DNA of 64,000 nucleotides, taken from CAZNDN01 sp964571815 (GTDB taxonomy: Bacteria; Fibrobacterota; Chitinivibrionia; Chitinivibrionales; WJKA01). The notes under the pieces were generated by a model. That model worked only from the letters and a program-made list of their open reading frames with translations. It searched no databases and was not told where the DNA came from. Numbering within the stretch: position 1 is the stretch's first letter; each line of letters starts with the position of its first letter. The stretch covers positions 1-64,000 of the forward strand of contig CAZNDN010000007.1 of the NCBI GenBank assembly GCA_964571815.1, in the 5' to 3' direction. Both the position numbers and the translations under genes were made by a program. Positions 56,011-64,000 of the stretch are shown here, in pieces.

Positions 56011-56406
56011 ATGCTGACGGATCAGATTGCCGACATGTTCACCAGAATTCGCAACGCCATTCAGGCGCAGCGGCGTACCGTGAGCGTGCCCGCGTCACGA
56101 TTGAAGAAAGAGATCGCGCGGATACTCCACGAAAATCATTTTATCAGCAAGTATGCATTCGTGGACGATGGGGTTCAGGGGGAGATCAAGATATTGCTGA
56201 AGTACGACGACGAGATGCGCAATGCCATACAGGGAATCCGCCGGATCAGCACCCCGGGCCGCAAGCATTACGCCCCGGCTTCGGGTATTCCCAAGATTCT
56301 CAACGGGATGGGTATTGCCATTGTCTCGACGTCCCGAGGGGTCATGACCGACCGTCAGTGCCGCAAGAACAACGTGGGCGGCGAGGTCGTTGGATCGGTG
56401 TGGTAG
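56011..56406 (+). CDS. rpsH: Ribosomal protein uS8
   Basis: 131 residues. Contains DQIADMFTRIRNAIQAQRRT, GIRRISTPGRKHYAPASGIP and the C-terminal STSRGVMTDRQCRKNNVGGE. In E. coli S8 regulates the spc operon by binding its mRNA. Confidence 0.96.
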   Translation: MLTDQIADMFTRIRNAIQAQRRTVSVPASRLKKEIARILHENHFISKYAFVDDGVQGEIKILLKYDDEMRNAIQGIRRISTPGRKHYAPASGIPKILNGMGIAIVSTSRGVMTDRQCRKNNVGGEVVGSVW

Positions 56407-56457
56407 TGGTGGTGAAGGACGAGCGCCGGCGTTGAGCCGGAGAAGAGGAGATTACAG

Positions 56458-56997
56458 GTGTCTCGCCTGGGTAAACAATCAATAGCGCTTCCCGATGGTG
56501 TCGAGGTACGGATGCAGGGGAGCACGGTAACGGTAAAGGGGCCGAAGGGGACGCTTTCGGGTGAAATGAGCCCGGACGTAACGGTCGCGGTCGAGGACAA
56601 GCGTGTGGTGTGCAGGCCCGTGTCGGACGATCCCAAACTGAAGCCGGCGTGGGGACTGGTTCGCATGCTGATCAACAACATGGTGGTGGGCGTCTCGACC
56701 GGATATCGGCGCGAGCTTGAGCTGGTGGGCGTGGGGTATCGAGCCGAAATGAAGGGCAAGGACCTCGGGCTGTCGGTGGGCTATTCTCAGCAGGTGGTGG
56801 TGAAGGCAAGCGACGGCGTGACATTCAAGACCGAGAGTCCGACGAAGATCGTGGTTGAGGGTATCGACAAGCAGCGGGTCGGCCATGCGGCCGCCAATAT
56901 CAGGGAAGTACGTCCGCCCGACTCCTACAAGGCAAAGGGAATCCGCTATGCGGGTGAGCAGCCGAGGACCAAGGCGGGTAAATCGGGAGTGAAGTAG
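56458..56997 (+). CDS. rplF: Ribosomal protein uL6
   Basis: 179 residues with a GTG start behind GAAGAGGAG. Contains SRLGKQSIALPDGVEVRMQG, TGYRRELELVGVGYRAEMKG and the C-terminal VRPPDSYKAKGIRYAGEQPR. It lies near the sarcin-ricin loop. Confidence 0.96.
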   Translation: MSRLGKQSIALPDGVEVRMQGSTVTVKGPKGTLSGEMSPDVTVAVEDKRVVCRPVSDDPKLKPAWGLVRMLINNMVVGVSTGYRRELELVGVGYRAEMKGKDLGLSVGYSQQVVVKASDGVTFKTESPTKIVVEGIDKQRVGHAAANIREVRPPDSYKAKGIRYAGEQPRTKAGKSGVK

Positions 56998-57028
56998 CCG
57001 CGGGGGAAGCCGCACGAGGCGAAACGAT

Positions 57029-57406
57029 ATGGGTACAACGAATCAAAGAACGGTCGACAGGAAACGGCGTGCTCGTCGTATCCGCAAAAAAGTGTTCGGT
57101 ACGGCCGAGCGTCCGCGTTTGTGTGTGCGGAGAAGTCTCCGGCATATCTACGCGCAGATTGTGGACGATGAGGCGCAGCGGTCTCTGGTGCAGGTGGGCA
57201 GCAGCTCAAAAGAAGTCGCGGAGAAGGCGGCTTCGGCGAAAGCCTCCAATGCAACCGAGGTGTCCCGGGTTGTCGGCGAGTTGATTGCGGTACGTGCCCG
57301 GGAAAAGGGAATCGGCACGGTGGTCCTGGACCGCAAGGGGTACAAGTATCACGGCAGGGTCAAGGCTCTGGCCGAAAGCGCACGCGGCAACGGACTGGTG
57401 TTTTGA
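57029..57406 (+). CDS. rplR: Ribosomal protein uL18
   Basis: 125 residues. Contains RVRKKVFGTAERPRL-type RIRKKVFGTAERPRLCVRRS, HIYAQIVDDEAQRSLVQVGS and LDRKGYKYHGRVKALAESAR. It binds 5S rRNA with L5. Confidence 0.95.
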   Translation: MGTTNQRTVDRKRRARRIRKKVFGTAERPRLCVRRSLRHIYAQIVDDEAQRSLVQVGSSSKEVAEKAASAKASNATEVSRVVGELIAVRAREKGIGTVVLDRKGYKYHGRVKALAESARGNGLVF

Positions 57407-57462
57407 TGGGCCGTTGCGGCGGTCCGACCGGAGTACGATATCGGGAGAAAGGGGCGTAGTCG

Positions 57463-57957
57463 TTGAATAAGGAATCGGCAGCAGGTGGAAGAGATGCGGA
57501 GCTGACCGAACGGTTGATCGCGGTCAACCGCGTGGCCAAGGTCGTGAAGGGCGGACGTCGTTTCGGGTTCAATGCCCTGGTTGCAGTCGGTGACGGCAAG
57601 GGCAGGGTAGGCATTGCCATGGGCAAGGCCAACGATGTCACGGAGGCGATTCGCAAGGGTGTGGAGAGCGCAAAGAAGAATGTCGTGCATGTGTGCCTTG
57701 TCAACGGTACGATTCCGCACGGGGTGCTGGGGCGTTTCGGCGCGGGACGAGTGGTGCTTCGTCCGGCCTCACCCGGTACGGGCGTGATTGCCGGCGGGCC
57801 GGCGCGGGCGGTGCTGGAGCTGGTGGGCATTCATGACATTCTTACCAAGTGCCTGGGCACCACTACGGCGCACAATGTGGCCAAGGCGACGATCGAGGGT
57901 CTGAAGCAGCTCAAGAGCTGGGAACAAATAAGGAAATTGCGGCAGGTACCGAACTGA
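57463..57957 (+). CDS. rpsE: Ribosomal protein uS5
   Basis: 164 residues with a TTG start (GAAAGGGG upstream). Contains LIAVNRVAKVVKGGRRFGFN, GKGRVGIAMGKANDVTEAIR, the spectinomycin loop region and GIHDILTKCLGTTTAHNVAK. Standard spc-cluster position. Confidence 0.95.
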   Translation: MNKESAAGGRDAELTERLIAVNRVAKVVKGGRRFGFNALVAVGDGKGRVGIAMGKANDVTEAIRKGVESAKKNVVHVCLVNGTIPHGVLGRFGAGRVVLRPASPGTGVIAGGPARAVLELVGIHDILTKCLGTTTAHNVAKATIEGLKQLKSWEQIRKLRQVPN

Positions 57958-57983
57958 GATCCCTCCAAAAAAGTGCGGAGCAG

Positions 57984-58172
57984 ATGGGAAAGAAACTGAA
58001 GATAACGCAGGTGCGCAGCGTGATCGGGTGCCGGAAGAACCAGAAGCTGACAATGCAGGCGCTGGGTATTCGCAAGCGGGGCCGATCGGTCGTGCACGAG
58101 GACACCCCCGGGGTACGGGGAATGGTCAATACGGTGAAACACCTTCTGGAAGTGGAAGAAGTCGATGGATAG
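57984..58172 (+). CDS. rpmD: Ribosomal protein uL30
   Basis: 62 residues from the ATG at 57984 with GCGGAG upstream; the same frame is open further up but inside rpsE. Contains KLKITQVRSVIGCRKNQKLT, GIRKRGRSVVHEDTPGVRGM and VNTVKHLLEVEE. Its end overlaps the start of rplO by eight bases. Confidence 0.94.
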   Translation: MGKKLKITQVRSVIGCRKNQKLTMQALGIRKRGRSVVHEDTPGVRGMVNTVKHLLEVEEVDG

Positions 58173-58629
58173 CATGCTGAAACTCAACGGATTGCGGCCG
58201 GCCGAGGGCTCTCGTCGCCGGGGACGTCGCGTGGGACGCGGTCCCGGAAGCGGTCGGGGGAAGACCTGCGGGTACGGCAGCAACGGTGCGAAGTGTCGAA
58301 GCGGAAGGAGTTCGCGTCCCTATTTCGAGGGTGGGCAGACGCCGCTTTCGCGGAGAATTCCCAAGCGGGGATTTTCCAATCGGAACCGGACGGTCTACCA
58401 GATAGTCAACGTGGGCGCGATCCAGAAGGTGGCCGAGGACGGCGGGGAGGTCGACAAGGCGTTTCTGCACGGCAAGGGTCTGCTTCCTTCAAAGCAGCTT
58501 CCGTTGAAAGTTCTGGGCAACGGTGAGCTTTCGAGGGGCGTGACCGTCAAGGCGGAGAAGTTCTCGGCTTCAGCGCGGGCCAAGATCGAAGCGGCGAAGG
58601 GCAAAGTGGAGGAAGTCAAGGGTGCTTGA
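58165..58629 (+). CDS. rplO: Ribosomal protein uL15
   Basis: 154 residues. Contains RRGRRVGRGPGSGRGKTCGY, SRPYFEGGQTPLSRRIPKRG and SASARAKIEAAKGKVEEVKG. Start ATG at 58165 or, nine bases later, ATG at 58174. Its stop overlaps the GTG start of secY. Confidence 0.95.
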   Translation: MDSMLKLNGLRPAEGSRRRGRRVGRGPGSGRGKTCGYGSNGAKCRSGRSSRPYFEGGQTPLSRRIPKRGFSNRNRTVYQIVNVGAIQKVAEDGGEVDKAFLHGKGLLPSKQLPLKVLGNGELSRGVTVKAEKFSASARAKIEAAKGKVEEVKGA

Positions 58630-59944
58630 GAAACTGGCAAATATATTCAGGGTTCCCGAGCTTCGCAAGCGGATCGGGTTTACGCTGGCCATGATTTTCA
58701 TCTACCGGGTGGGAGGACACATCCCCACCCCGGGGATCAATACCAGGGTGCTGGCCGAGTTTTTCAGTCAGTATCAGAATACCCTTTTCGGGCTGTACGA
58801 CATGTTCGTGGGAGGGGCGTTCAAGAAGGCGACGATTTTCGCGCTGGGAATCATGCCCTATATTACGGCCTCGATTATCATGCAGTTGCTGGGCACGTTG
58901 TTTCCGTACCTGCATAAACTCCAGCGCGAGGGGGCCGAGGGGCGCAAGAAGATAACCCAGTATACGCGTTACGGCACGGTGGTGCTGGCGTTGGTGCAGT
59001 CGACGGGAATCAGCATCTGGCTGCAGAGCATTACGTCGCCCGAGACCGGGGCCTCGGCGGTGGTTCCCATGCTCAGCGGCGTGTCCTTTACGTTTGTGAC
59101 CGCGATCAGTCTGACCACCGGTACCATCTTTATCATGTGGCTGGGAGAACAGATAACCAACCGGGGTATCGGCAACGGTATCTCGCTGATCATATTCGTG
59201 GGCATTGTCGCGCGGCTTCCCGACGCGGTGGCGGGGGAGATTCAGCAGGTAGCCGCCGGCACGCGGCACCCGTTTTCCGCTCTGGTGGTTCTGGCGATGG
59301 TGCTGGCGATGACCGCCTTCATAATCATGATGTATCAGGCGAGCAGGCGGATACCGATTCAGACGCCGAAGAAGGTGGTGGGTACGAAGATGTACGCGGG
59401 GCAGAACACGGTGCTCCCGCTGCGGCTGCTCATGGCCGGTGTCATTCCCATGATCTTCGCGTCGTCGCTGATGTTCTTCCCCAGTCTTCTGGGGAATTTC
59501 TTTCCCGACTCGGAAGTAGTGGAAAGTATCACGGGGGTGTTTGTGCCCGGTCATCCGGTATACTCGATCTGTTTTGCTCTGTTGATTATCTTCTTCACCT
59601 ATTTCTATACGGCGATCATCTTCAATCCCGTGGATATTGCCGACAACCTGAAGCGCTCGGGCGGGTTCATTCCGGGGATCAGGCCGGGGAAGAAGACGGC
59701 GGAGTTTCTGGACCGGGTACTGACCAGGATTACTCTCCCGGCCGCCATCTTTCTGGCGTTCATCGCGGTTGTACCGTTTCTGTTTGTGGGCATGTTTGAT
59801 ATATCGTTTTTCTTCGGGGGCACGAGTGTTCTGATCGTGGTCGGCGTCGCCCTCGATACGCTTCAGCAGTTGGAATCGCATCTTCAGACGCGCAACTACG
59901 AAGGGTTTTTGAAGAAGGGGCGGTTGAAGGGCAGGCGGTTATAG
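58622..59944 (+). CDS. secY: Preprotein translocase channel SecY
   Basis: 440 residues with ten predicted membrane helices. Conserved blocks: ELRKRIGFTLAMIFIYRVGG, HIPTPGINTRVLAEFF, plug-side GIMPYITASIIMQLLGTLFP, YTRYGTVVLALVQSTGISIW, GEQITNRGIGNGISLIIFVG, and IPIQTPKKVVGTKMYAGQNT. With SecE it forms the protein-conducting channel. The GTG start overlaps rplO. Directly downstream is rpmJ, without adk, map or infA. Confidence 0.97.
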   Translation: MLEKLANIFRVPELRKRIGFTLAMIFIYRVGGHIPTPGINTRVLAEFFSQYQNTLFGLYDMFVGGAFKKATIFALGIMPYITASIIMQLLGTLFPYLHKLQREGAEGRKKITQYTRYGTVVLALVQSTGISIWLQSITSPETGASAVVPMLSGVSFTFVTAISLTTGTIFIMWLGEQITNRGIGNGISLIIFVGIVARLPDAVAGEIQQVAAGTRHPFSALVVLAMVLAMTAFIIMMYQASRRIPIQTPKKVVGTKMYAGQNTVLPLRLLMAGVIPMIFASSLMFFPSLLGNFFPDSEVVESITGVFVPGHPVYSICFALLIIFFTYFYTAIIFNPVDIADNLKRSGGFIPGIRPGKKTAEFLDRVLTRITLPAAIFLAFIAVVPFLFVGMFDISFFFGGTSVLIVVGVALDTLQQLESHLQTRNYEGFLKKGRLKGRRL

Positions 59945-59968
59945 GCGCGGGAGAAAGGAACGAGGGTT

Positions 59969-60085
59969 GTGAAAGTAAAGGCTTCAGTGAAAAAGATCTG
60001 CCGGGGTTGCAAGATTGTCAGGCGCAGGGGCGTGGTACGGGTGTTGTGCACGCGTTCGCCTAAACACAAGCAGCGTCAGGGCTGA
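59969..60085 (+). CDS. rpmJ: Ribosomal protein bL36
   Basis: 38 residues with a GTG start, MKVKASVKKICRGCKIVRRR continuing GVVRVLCTRSPKHKQRQG. The zinc ligands Cys11, Cys14, Cys27 and His33 are all present (C+ form). It lies 24 bases after secY and 33 before rpsM. Confidence 0.95.
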   Translation: MKVKASVKKICRGCKIVRRRGVVRVLCTRSPKHKQRQG

Positions 60086-60118
60086 GGCGCGGCAACACAA
60101 AGAGCAGGAGGTTGATCG

Positions 60119-60502
60119 GTGGCGCGTATTGCGGGAGTAGAAATACCCAACAAAAAGCATGCGGTGATTGGACTGACCCATATCTTCGGTATCGGTCGTT
60201 CGTCGGCGACCGTCGTGCTGGAGAAGGCCGGCATTGAGCCGGGGCGCAAGGTGGGTGATCTTACCGAGGCGGAGCTGGACAAGATGCGGAAGATCGTGGA
60301 CCATGAGTTCACCACCGAGGGCAGCCTGCGTGCTCAGTCGCGGATGAATATCAAGCGCTTGATGGATATCGGCTGCTACCGCGGGCTTCGGCACCGCAAG
60401 AACCTTCCGGTTCGGGGGCAGCGGAGCAGGACGAACGCGCGGACGCGCAAGGGTCCGCGGAAGACGATTGCGGGGAAGCGCAAGGCACCGAGTAAAGGGT
60501 AG
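60119..60502 (+). CDS. rpsM: Ribosomal protein uS13
   Basis: 127 residues with a GTG start. Contains RIAGVEIPNKKHAVIGLTHI, FGIGRSSATVVLEKAGIEP and the C-terminal LRHRKNLPVRGQRSRTNART. It contacts tRNA in the P site. Confidence 0.97.
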   Translation: MARIAGVEIPNKKHAVIGLTHIFGIGRSSATVVLEKAGIEPGRKVGDLTEAELDKMRKIVDHEFTTEGSLRAQSRMNIKRLMDIGCYRGLRHRKNLPVRGQRSRTNARTRKGPRKTIAGKRKAPSKG

Positions 60503-60525
60503 ATCCTGAGAGGGGAAAACGGGGC

Positions 60526-60903
60526 ATGAACAAATCCAGGAAGATCAAGAAGAAGGCGTCGGCGGAGGGCATTGCGCATATCCGCTCGACGTTCAACAAC
60601 ACGGTGATCAGCATCACGGACAAAAGCGGCAACGTGGTTGTCTGGAACAGTCCGGGCCGCTCGGGTTTCAAGGGGTCGCGCAAGAGCACGCCGTTTGCGG
60701 CTCAGATCGCGGCGGACACGGCCGGGCGACAGGCGTACGATGCGGGGATGAGGAAGGTTGAGATTCATGTACGGGGTGCGGGCAACGGTCGGGAGAGTGC
60801 CACCAGGGCCCTGGCAACATCGGGCCTGCGGGTCACGGCGATGAAAGATTTTACGGCGATACCTCACAACGGTTGCCGTCCACCCAAGCGAAGAAGGATT
60901 TGA
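60526..60903 (+). CDS. rpsK: Ribosomal protein uS11
   Basis: 125 residues. Contains AHIRSTFNNTVISITDKSGN, GRSGFKGSRKSTPFAAQIAA and TAIPHNGCRPPKRRRI, the usual ending. It is part of the 30S platform. Confidence 0.96.
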   Translation: MNKSRKIKKKASAEGIAHIRSTFNNTVISITDKSGNVVVWNSPGRSGFKGSRKSTPFAAQIAADTAGRQAYDAGMRKVEIHVRGAGNGRESATRALATSGLRVTAMKDFTAIPHNGCRPPKRRRI

Positions 60904-60915
60904 GGAGTAGTCGGC

Positions 60916-61539
60916 ATGGCAGTGAATCACGATCCACGGTGCAGACAGTGTCGGCGTGAGGGAGGGAAGCTGATGCTGAAGGGGGAGCGGTGCAAGACCG
61001 ACAAGTGTGCGTTTGAGCGGCGGCCGTTTCCGCCCGGGCAGCGCTCCATGCGTCGACGGCGCAACGCCTCGGAGTATCATCTGCAGTTGCGCGAGAAACA
61101 GAAAATACGCAGGATCTACGGCGTCCTGGAGCGTCAGTTCCGGCTCTGTTTCGAGCGGGCGGCGCGGAGGGAAGGTGTCACGGGCGAAAACCTTCTGCGG
61201 ATACTGGAGATGCGGCTGGACAATGTCGTGTACCGCATGGGTCTGGCTCCGTCCCGCATGAGCGCCCGGCAACTGGTTCGTCACAACCATTTCCTGCTCA
61301 ACGACCGCAAGGCGGGGATTCCGTCGATGCAGGTTTCGGCCGGCGATCGAATTCAGGTGAAGGAGAAGAGTAAGTCGTTGGAAGCGATACACGGTGCGTT
61401 GCGTAATGCCCGGGAGATTCCCGACTGGATGTCGATAGACAAGGTCAAGTTGACCGGCACCATACTGAAAGAGCCCGATCGCGGTGCGATGCCGTCGGAT
61501 ATTCAGGAACAACTGGTGGTTGAGTTGTACTCCAAATAA
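60916..61539 (+). CDS. rpsD: Ribosomal protein uS4 (zinc-binding type)
   Basis: 207 residues. The N-terminus keeps a four-Cys zinc site (RCRQCRREGGKLMLKGERC and KTDKCAFERR). The S4 RNA-binding domain is present (NVVYRMGLAPSRMSARQLVR, VRHNHFLLNDRKAGIPSMQV). Assembly initiator of the 30S subunit and, in E. coli, regulator of the alpha operon. Confidence 0.96.
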   Translation: MAVNHDPRCRQCRREGGKLMLKGERCKTDKCAFERRPFPPGQRSMRRRRNASEYHLQLREKQKIRRIYGVLERQFRLCFERAARREGVTGENLLRILEMRLDNVVYRMGLAPSRMSARQLVRHNHFLLNDRKAGIPSMQVSAGDRIQVKEKSKSLEAIHGALRNAREIPDWMSIDKVKLTGTILKEPDRGAMPSDIQEQLVVELYSK

Positions 61540-61556
61540 CGAGGAGCCGTTCCTAC

Positions 61557-62555
61557 ATGAAGTGGAAAAGCCTGTTGATGCCCAGGGAGATTGTGGTCGA
61601 GAACCCGGAGAAGGTTCCCGATTACGGCAGAGTAGTAGTGGAACCGTTGGAGCGTGGGTGGGGACATACCGTGGGCAATGCGCTTCGTCGAATCCTTCTT
61701 TCGTCGCTGCAGGGAGCGGCGGTGGTGTCGGTGCGGATCGAAAACGTTCTGCACGAGTACACCACGATCGACGGCGTGCGGGAGGATATTACCGATTTGG
61801 TGTTGAGCCTGAAGAAGCTTCGGGTGAAGCTGTTGTCGGACGACGATGCGATACTGCGGCTTGACGTGAGCGGTGAGGGAGAGGTGAAGGCCTCCGATAT
61901 GGAGAGCAATCCCGACGTGGAAATTCTCAATCCTGATCTGCATATTGCCACGATCAATCCGGACGCCAAATTGAAAATGGAGATGCGGGTGTCGGACGGA
62001 CGCGGGTACGTGCAGGCGGAGCAGAACAAGCGCGAGGACGACCCGATCGGAACGATCCCTATCGATGCGATGTTCTCGCCGGTGGTGAAGGCCAATTACG
62101 TGGTGGAGAACACCCGCGTTGGGCAGCGCACGGACCTGGACAAGATTATCATGGAGATCCGGACCGACGGGAGCCTGTCGGTGGAGGATGCGCTGAGCTA
62201 TGCGGCCAAGCTCCTGCACGACCACCTCGAAGTGTTTATCAGCGTGGAAGGTGAGCTGGAGCCGGTGGTGCAGTTGCGGGCCGACGAGAAGCTTGATAAG
62301 ATGCGGCAGTTGTTGAAGATGCGCGTGGATGAGCTTGAGTTGTCGGTACGCTCCAACAACTGTTTGAAAGCGGCCAATATTCACACGCTGGCCGACCTGG
62401 TGCGCAATCAGGAGGCCGACATGCTCAAGTACAAGAATTTCGGCCGCAAGTCGCTGATCGAGCTTAACCAGGTGCTTGAGAACATGGGATTGAAATTCGG
62501 AATGGATGTGGACAAGATTATGGGGCAGGACGAGCGGGAGGGTGTAGGCGAGTAG
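61557..62555 (+). CDS. rpoA: DNA-directed RNA polymerase alpha subunit
   Basis: 332 residues. N-terminal domain with VEPLERGWGHTVGNALRRIL and LLSSLQGAAVVSVRIENVLH; C-terminal domain with ELSVRSNNCLKAANIHTLAD and NFGRKSLIELNQVLENMGLK. Both domains are intact, so activator and UP-element contacts are possible. It lies 17 bases after rpsD. Confidence 0.97.
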   Translation: MKWKSLLMPREIVVENPEKVPDYGRVVVEPLERGWGHTVGNALRRILLSSLQGAAVVSVRIENVLHEYTTIDGVREDITDLVLSLKKLRVKLLSDDDAILRLDVSGEGEVKASDMESNPDVEILNPDLHIATINPDAKLKMEMRVSDGRGYVQAEQNKREDDPIGTIPIDAMFSPVVKANYVVENTRVGQRTDLDKIIMEIRTDGSLSVEDALSYAAKLLHDHLEVFISVEGELEPVVQLRADEKLDKMRQLLKMRVDELELSVRSNNCLKAANIHTLADLVRNQEADMLKYKNFGRKSLIELNQVLENMGLKFGMDVDKIMGQDEREGVGE

Positions 62556-62589
62556 CCCGGCCGCGGTTTTTCATACGAAGGTTACATCA

Positions 62590-63240
62590 ATGCGTCATTT
62601 GAAATCGGGAAGGAAGCTCAACCGCACGGCCGCTCATCGCAAGGCGATGCTGGGCAATCTGGCGGTGTCGATTCTTGATCACGAGCGGGTAACCACCACG
62701 GTTGCCAAGGCCAAGGAAGTGCGGGGTGTTGTCGAGCGCCTGATAACGTATGCCAAGCGCGGAGGATTACACAATATCCGTCAGGCGGCACGCACGGTGA
62801 AGGACAAGACGGTGCTGAAAAAGCTTTTCGACGATCTGGGACCGGCCTACGAGAAGCGCGAGGGCGGCTACACGCGTATCGTTCGTGTCGGCGAGCGCAA
62901 GGGCGATCATGCGCCCACGGCGATTATCGAGCTGGTCGGGCGCGATGGGGACGAGCCGCGCAAGCGCAAGAAAAAGGCATCGTCGTCGGGGCGCGCCGGC
63001 AAGCGCGGTGCTTCCAAAGAGCAGCCGACCGGCAAGGCGGCCGAACAGACGGAGCCGAAGGCGGAGGAAGAGGCCCCGGTAGTCGAGAGTGCTGAAGAGG
63101 CGCCGGCGCCGGACACGAAAGAGCCGGTCGAGGAGAAGAAGGAGCAGGGGGAGGAGCAGTCGGATTTGTCACAAACCACGCACGGCAGCGATTCCGGGAA
63201 AGACGAGGAGTCGGCCGAGAGCACCACGGACAAGGAGTGA
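62590..63240 (+). CDS. rplQ: Ribosomal protein bL17 with long charged C-terminal extension
   Basis: 216 residues, about 100 more than usual. Residues 1-116 are a normal L17 (MRHLKSGRKLNRTAAHRKAM, ERVTTTVAKAKEVRGVVERL, YTRIVRVGERKGDHAPTAII). Residues 117-216 form a low-complexity tail: first basic (RKRKKKASSSGRAGKRG), then acidic and rich in Glu, Ala, Pro, Ser and Lys up to the stop. No stop or frameshift separates the parts. The tail is likely disordered; its role is unknown. Confidence 0.95.
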   Translation: MRHLKSGRKLNRTAAHRKAMLGNLAVSILDHERVTTTVAKAKEVRGVVERLITYAKRGGLHNIRQAARTVKDKTVLKKLFDDLGPAYEKREGGYTRIVRVGERKGDHAPTAIIELVGRDGDEPRKRKKKASSSGRAGKRGASKEQPTGKAAEQTEPKAEEEAPVVESAEEAPAPDTKEPVEEKKEQGEEQSDLSQTTHGSDSGKDEESAESTTDKE

Positions 63241-63246
63241 GCGGAT

Positions 63247-64000
63247 ATGTCGCTGGTACCGATGAAATTGATTCTTGATGAGGCGAACAAGGGCGGTTAC
63301 GGAGTCGGCGCGTTCAACGTCAACAACATGGAGCAGTTGCAGGCCATCTGTGACGCCGCCAATGAGACCGAGTCGCCGGTAATTATTCAGGTAAGCCGCA
63401 ATGCGCTGAAATACGCCGACAAGGGTTTGCTTGCCGCCATGGTCAACTATATGGCTTCGGTGAAGTATCCTCAAGTCCCCATGGCACTTCATCTGGACCA
63501 CGGTCCCGATGTCGAGACCGTGAAGGAGTGTGTTGAGCTGGGATTCACGTCGGTGATGATCGACGGGTCGCTGGACTACGGGACCAAGGACGAGAAGGGC
63601 CGTCATCCGGCGCGCTCATTTGAAGACAATGTCGCGGTTACGAAAGAGGCGGTGGCGATTGCGCACGCGGCCGGTGTGACCGTCGAGGGTGAGATCGGGA
63701 CGCTGGGTGGTATCGAAGACGACACCGCGGCCGGATCGGTGCATCTGACCGATCCCCAGGAGGCCGAGGAGTTTGTCAAGCAGACGTCGGTGGACGCCCT
63801 TGCCCTGGCAATCGGCACATCGCACGGTGCCTACAAATTCCCGGTGGGAACGGAGATCAAGCTGGCGCTGAATATTGTCGATGATGTGCACAAGCGGATG
63901 CCGGAGCTGGCGCTGGTCATGCACGGAAGCTCGTCGGTGCCCACGCACATGGTCGAAGAGGTCAACAAGTACGGCGGCAAGGTGCCCGATGCGGTGGGCG
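63247..64000 (+). CDS. fba: Class II fructose-bisphosphate aldolase, 5' part (cut by the window end)
   Basis: 251 codons are visible, open at the right edge. Contains YGVGAFNVNNMEQLQAICDA, MALHLDHGPDVETVKECVEL, FTSVMIDGSLDYGTK, VEGEIGTLGGIEDD, LAIGTSHGAYKFPVGT and VMHGSSSVPTHMVEEV, which supply the metal-binding His/Glu residues and the catalytic Asp. It cleaves or forms fructose 1,6-bisphosphate in glycolysis/gluconeogenesis. The NNMEQ opening recalls the Calvin-cycle-type subgroup, but this does not imply carbon fixation. It starts six bases after rplQ, an unusual neighbour for the alpha operon. Confidence 0.92.
   Translation, partial: MSLVPMKLILDEANKGGYGVGAFNVNNMEQLQAICDAANETESPVIIQVSRNALKYADKGLLAAMVNYMASVKYPQVPMALHLDHGPDVETVKECVELGFTSVMIDGSLDYGTKDEKGRHPARSFEDNVAVTKEAVAIAHAAGVTVEGEIGTLGGIEDDTAAGSVHLTDPQEAEEFVKQTSVDALALAIGTSHGAYKFPVGTEIKLALNIVDDVHKRMPELALVMHGSSSVPTHMVEEVNKYGGKVPDAVG

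Overview
The window is a GC-rich bacterial chromosome segment carrying one almost complete ribosomal and RNA-polymerase super-cluster, preceded by a cell-envelope region. Several things point to a Fibrobacterota-like lineage (Fibrobacter / Chitinispirillum / Chitinivibrio type): a TIGR02147-family transcription factor coupled to a lipoprotein whose mature N-terminus carries a GGSTETGNPGG motif, very large von Willebrand A (VWA) proteins ending in FlgD-like C-terminal domains, PEGA and SUMF1-like envelope proteins, and an LVIVD-repeat protein with a sorting-tail-like end. This placement is inferred from family content only.

Region 1 (37-12968, minus strand) looks like one seven-gene operon encoding an unrecognised cell-surface apparatus. 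In transcription order it holds an LVIVD-repeat secreted protein, a VWA protein with a FlgD-like tail, a small lipoprotein, a second and larger VWA protein, a beta-rich/TPR/coiled-coil protein, a beta-helix protein, and a second beta-rich/TPR/coiled-coil protein. A TTGCGT-N17-TATATT promoter sits in front of it. Genes overlap or lie 12-74 bases apart. This is the best candidate for an undescribed system here.

Region 2 (13412-20087, plus strand) carries secreted and envelope proteins: a CHAP amidase-like protein, a CAP-domain protein interrupted by an in-frame TGA, the TIGR02147 regulator translationally coupled to its lipoprotein, and a PEGA / SUMF1-like / CBM9-like set with the first two overlapping.

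Region 3 (20098-31828) is mostly housekeeping: a Trm112-like protein, a HAD phosphatase next to a GH65 disaccharide phosphorylase-like enzyme, rsmE, a Nif3-like protein, proS (archaeal/eukaryotic type), rsmI, purM, cysS and clpP.

Region 4 (31845-64000) runs in one direction: tRNA-Thr(UGU), tRNA-Tyr(GUA), tRNA-Gly(UCC), tRNA-Thr(GGU), tuf, rpmG, tRNA-Trp(CCA), secE, nusG, rplK, rplA, rplJ, rplL, rpoB, rpoC, rpsL, rpsG, fusA, a second tuf, the S10 and spc clusters through secY, then rpmJ, rpsM, rpsK, rpsD, rpoA, rplQ and the start of a class II fructose-bisphosphate aldolase gene. The two tuf genes are identical at nucleotide level to within a base of their stop codons. adk, map and infA are absent between secY and rpmJ.

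Several promoters share the pattern TTGNNN-N17/18-TATTTT (in front of the CHAP gene, the TIGR02147 gene, the first tRNA and rpsL), which may be the local housekeeping promoter style. GTG and TTG starts are common in the ribosomal genes. No rRNA, CRISPR array, insertion sequence or phage gene was seen.
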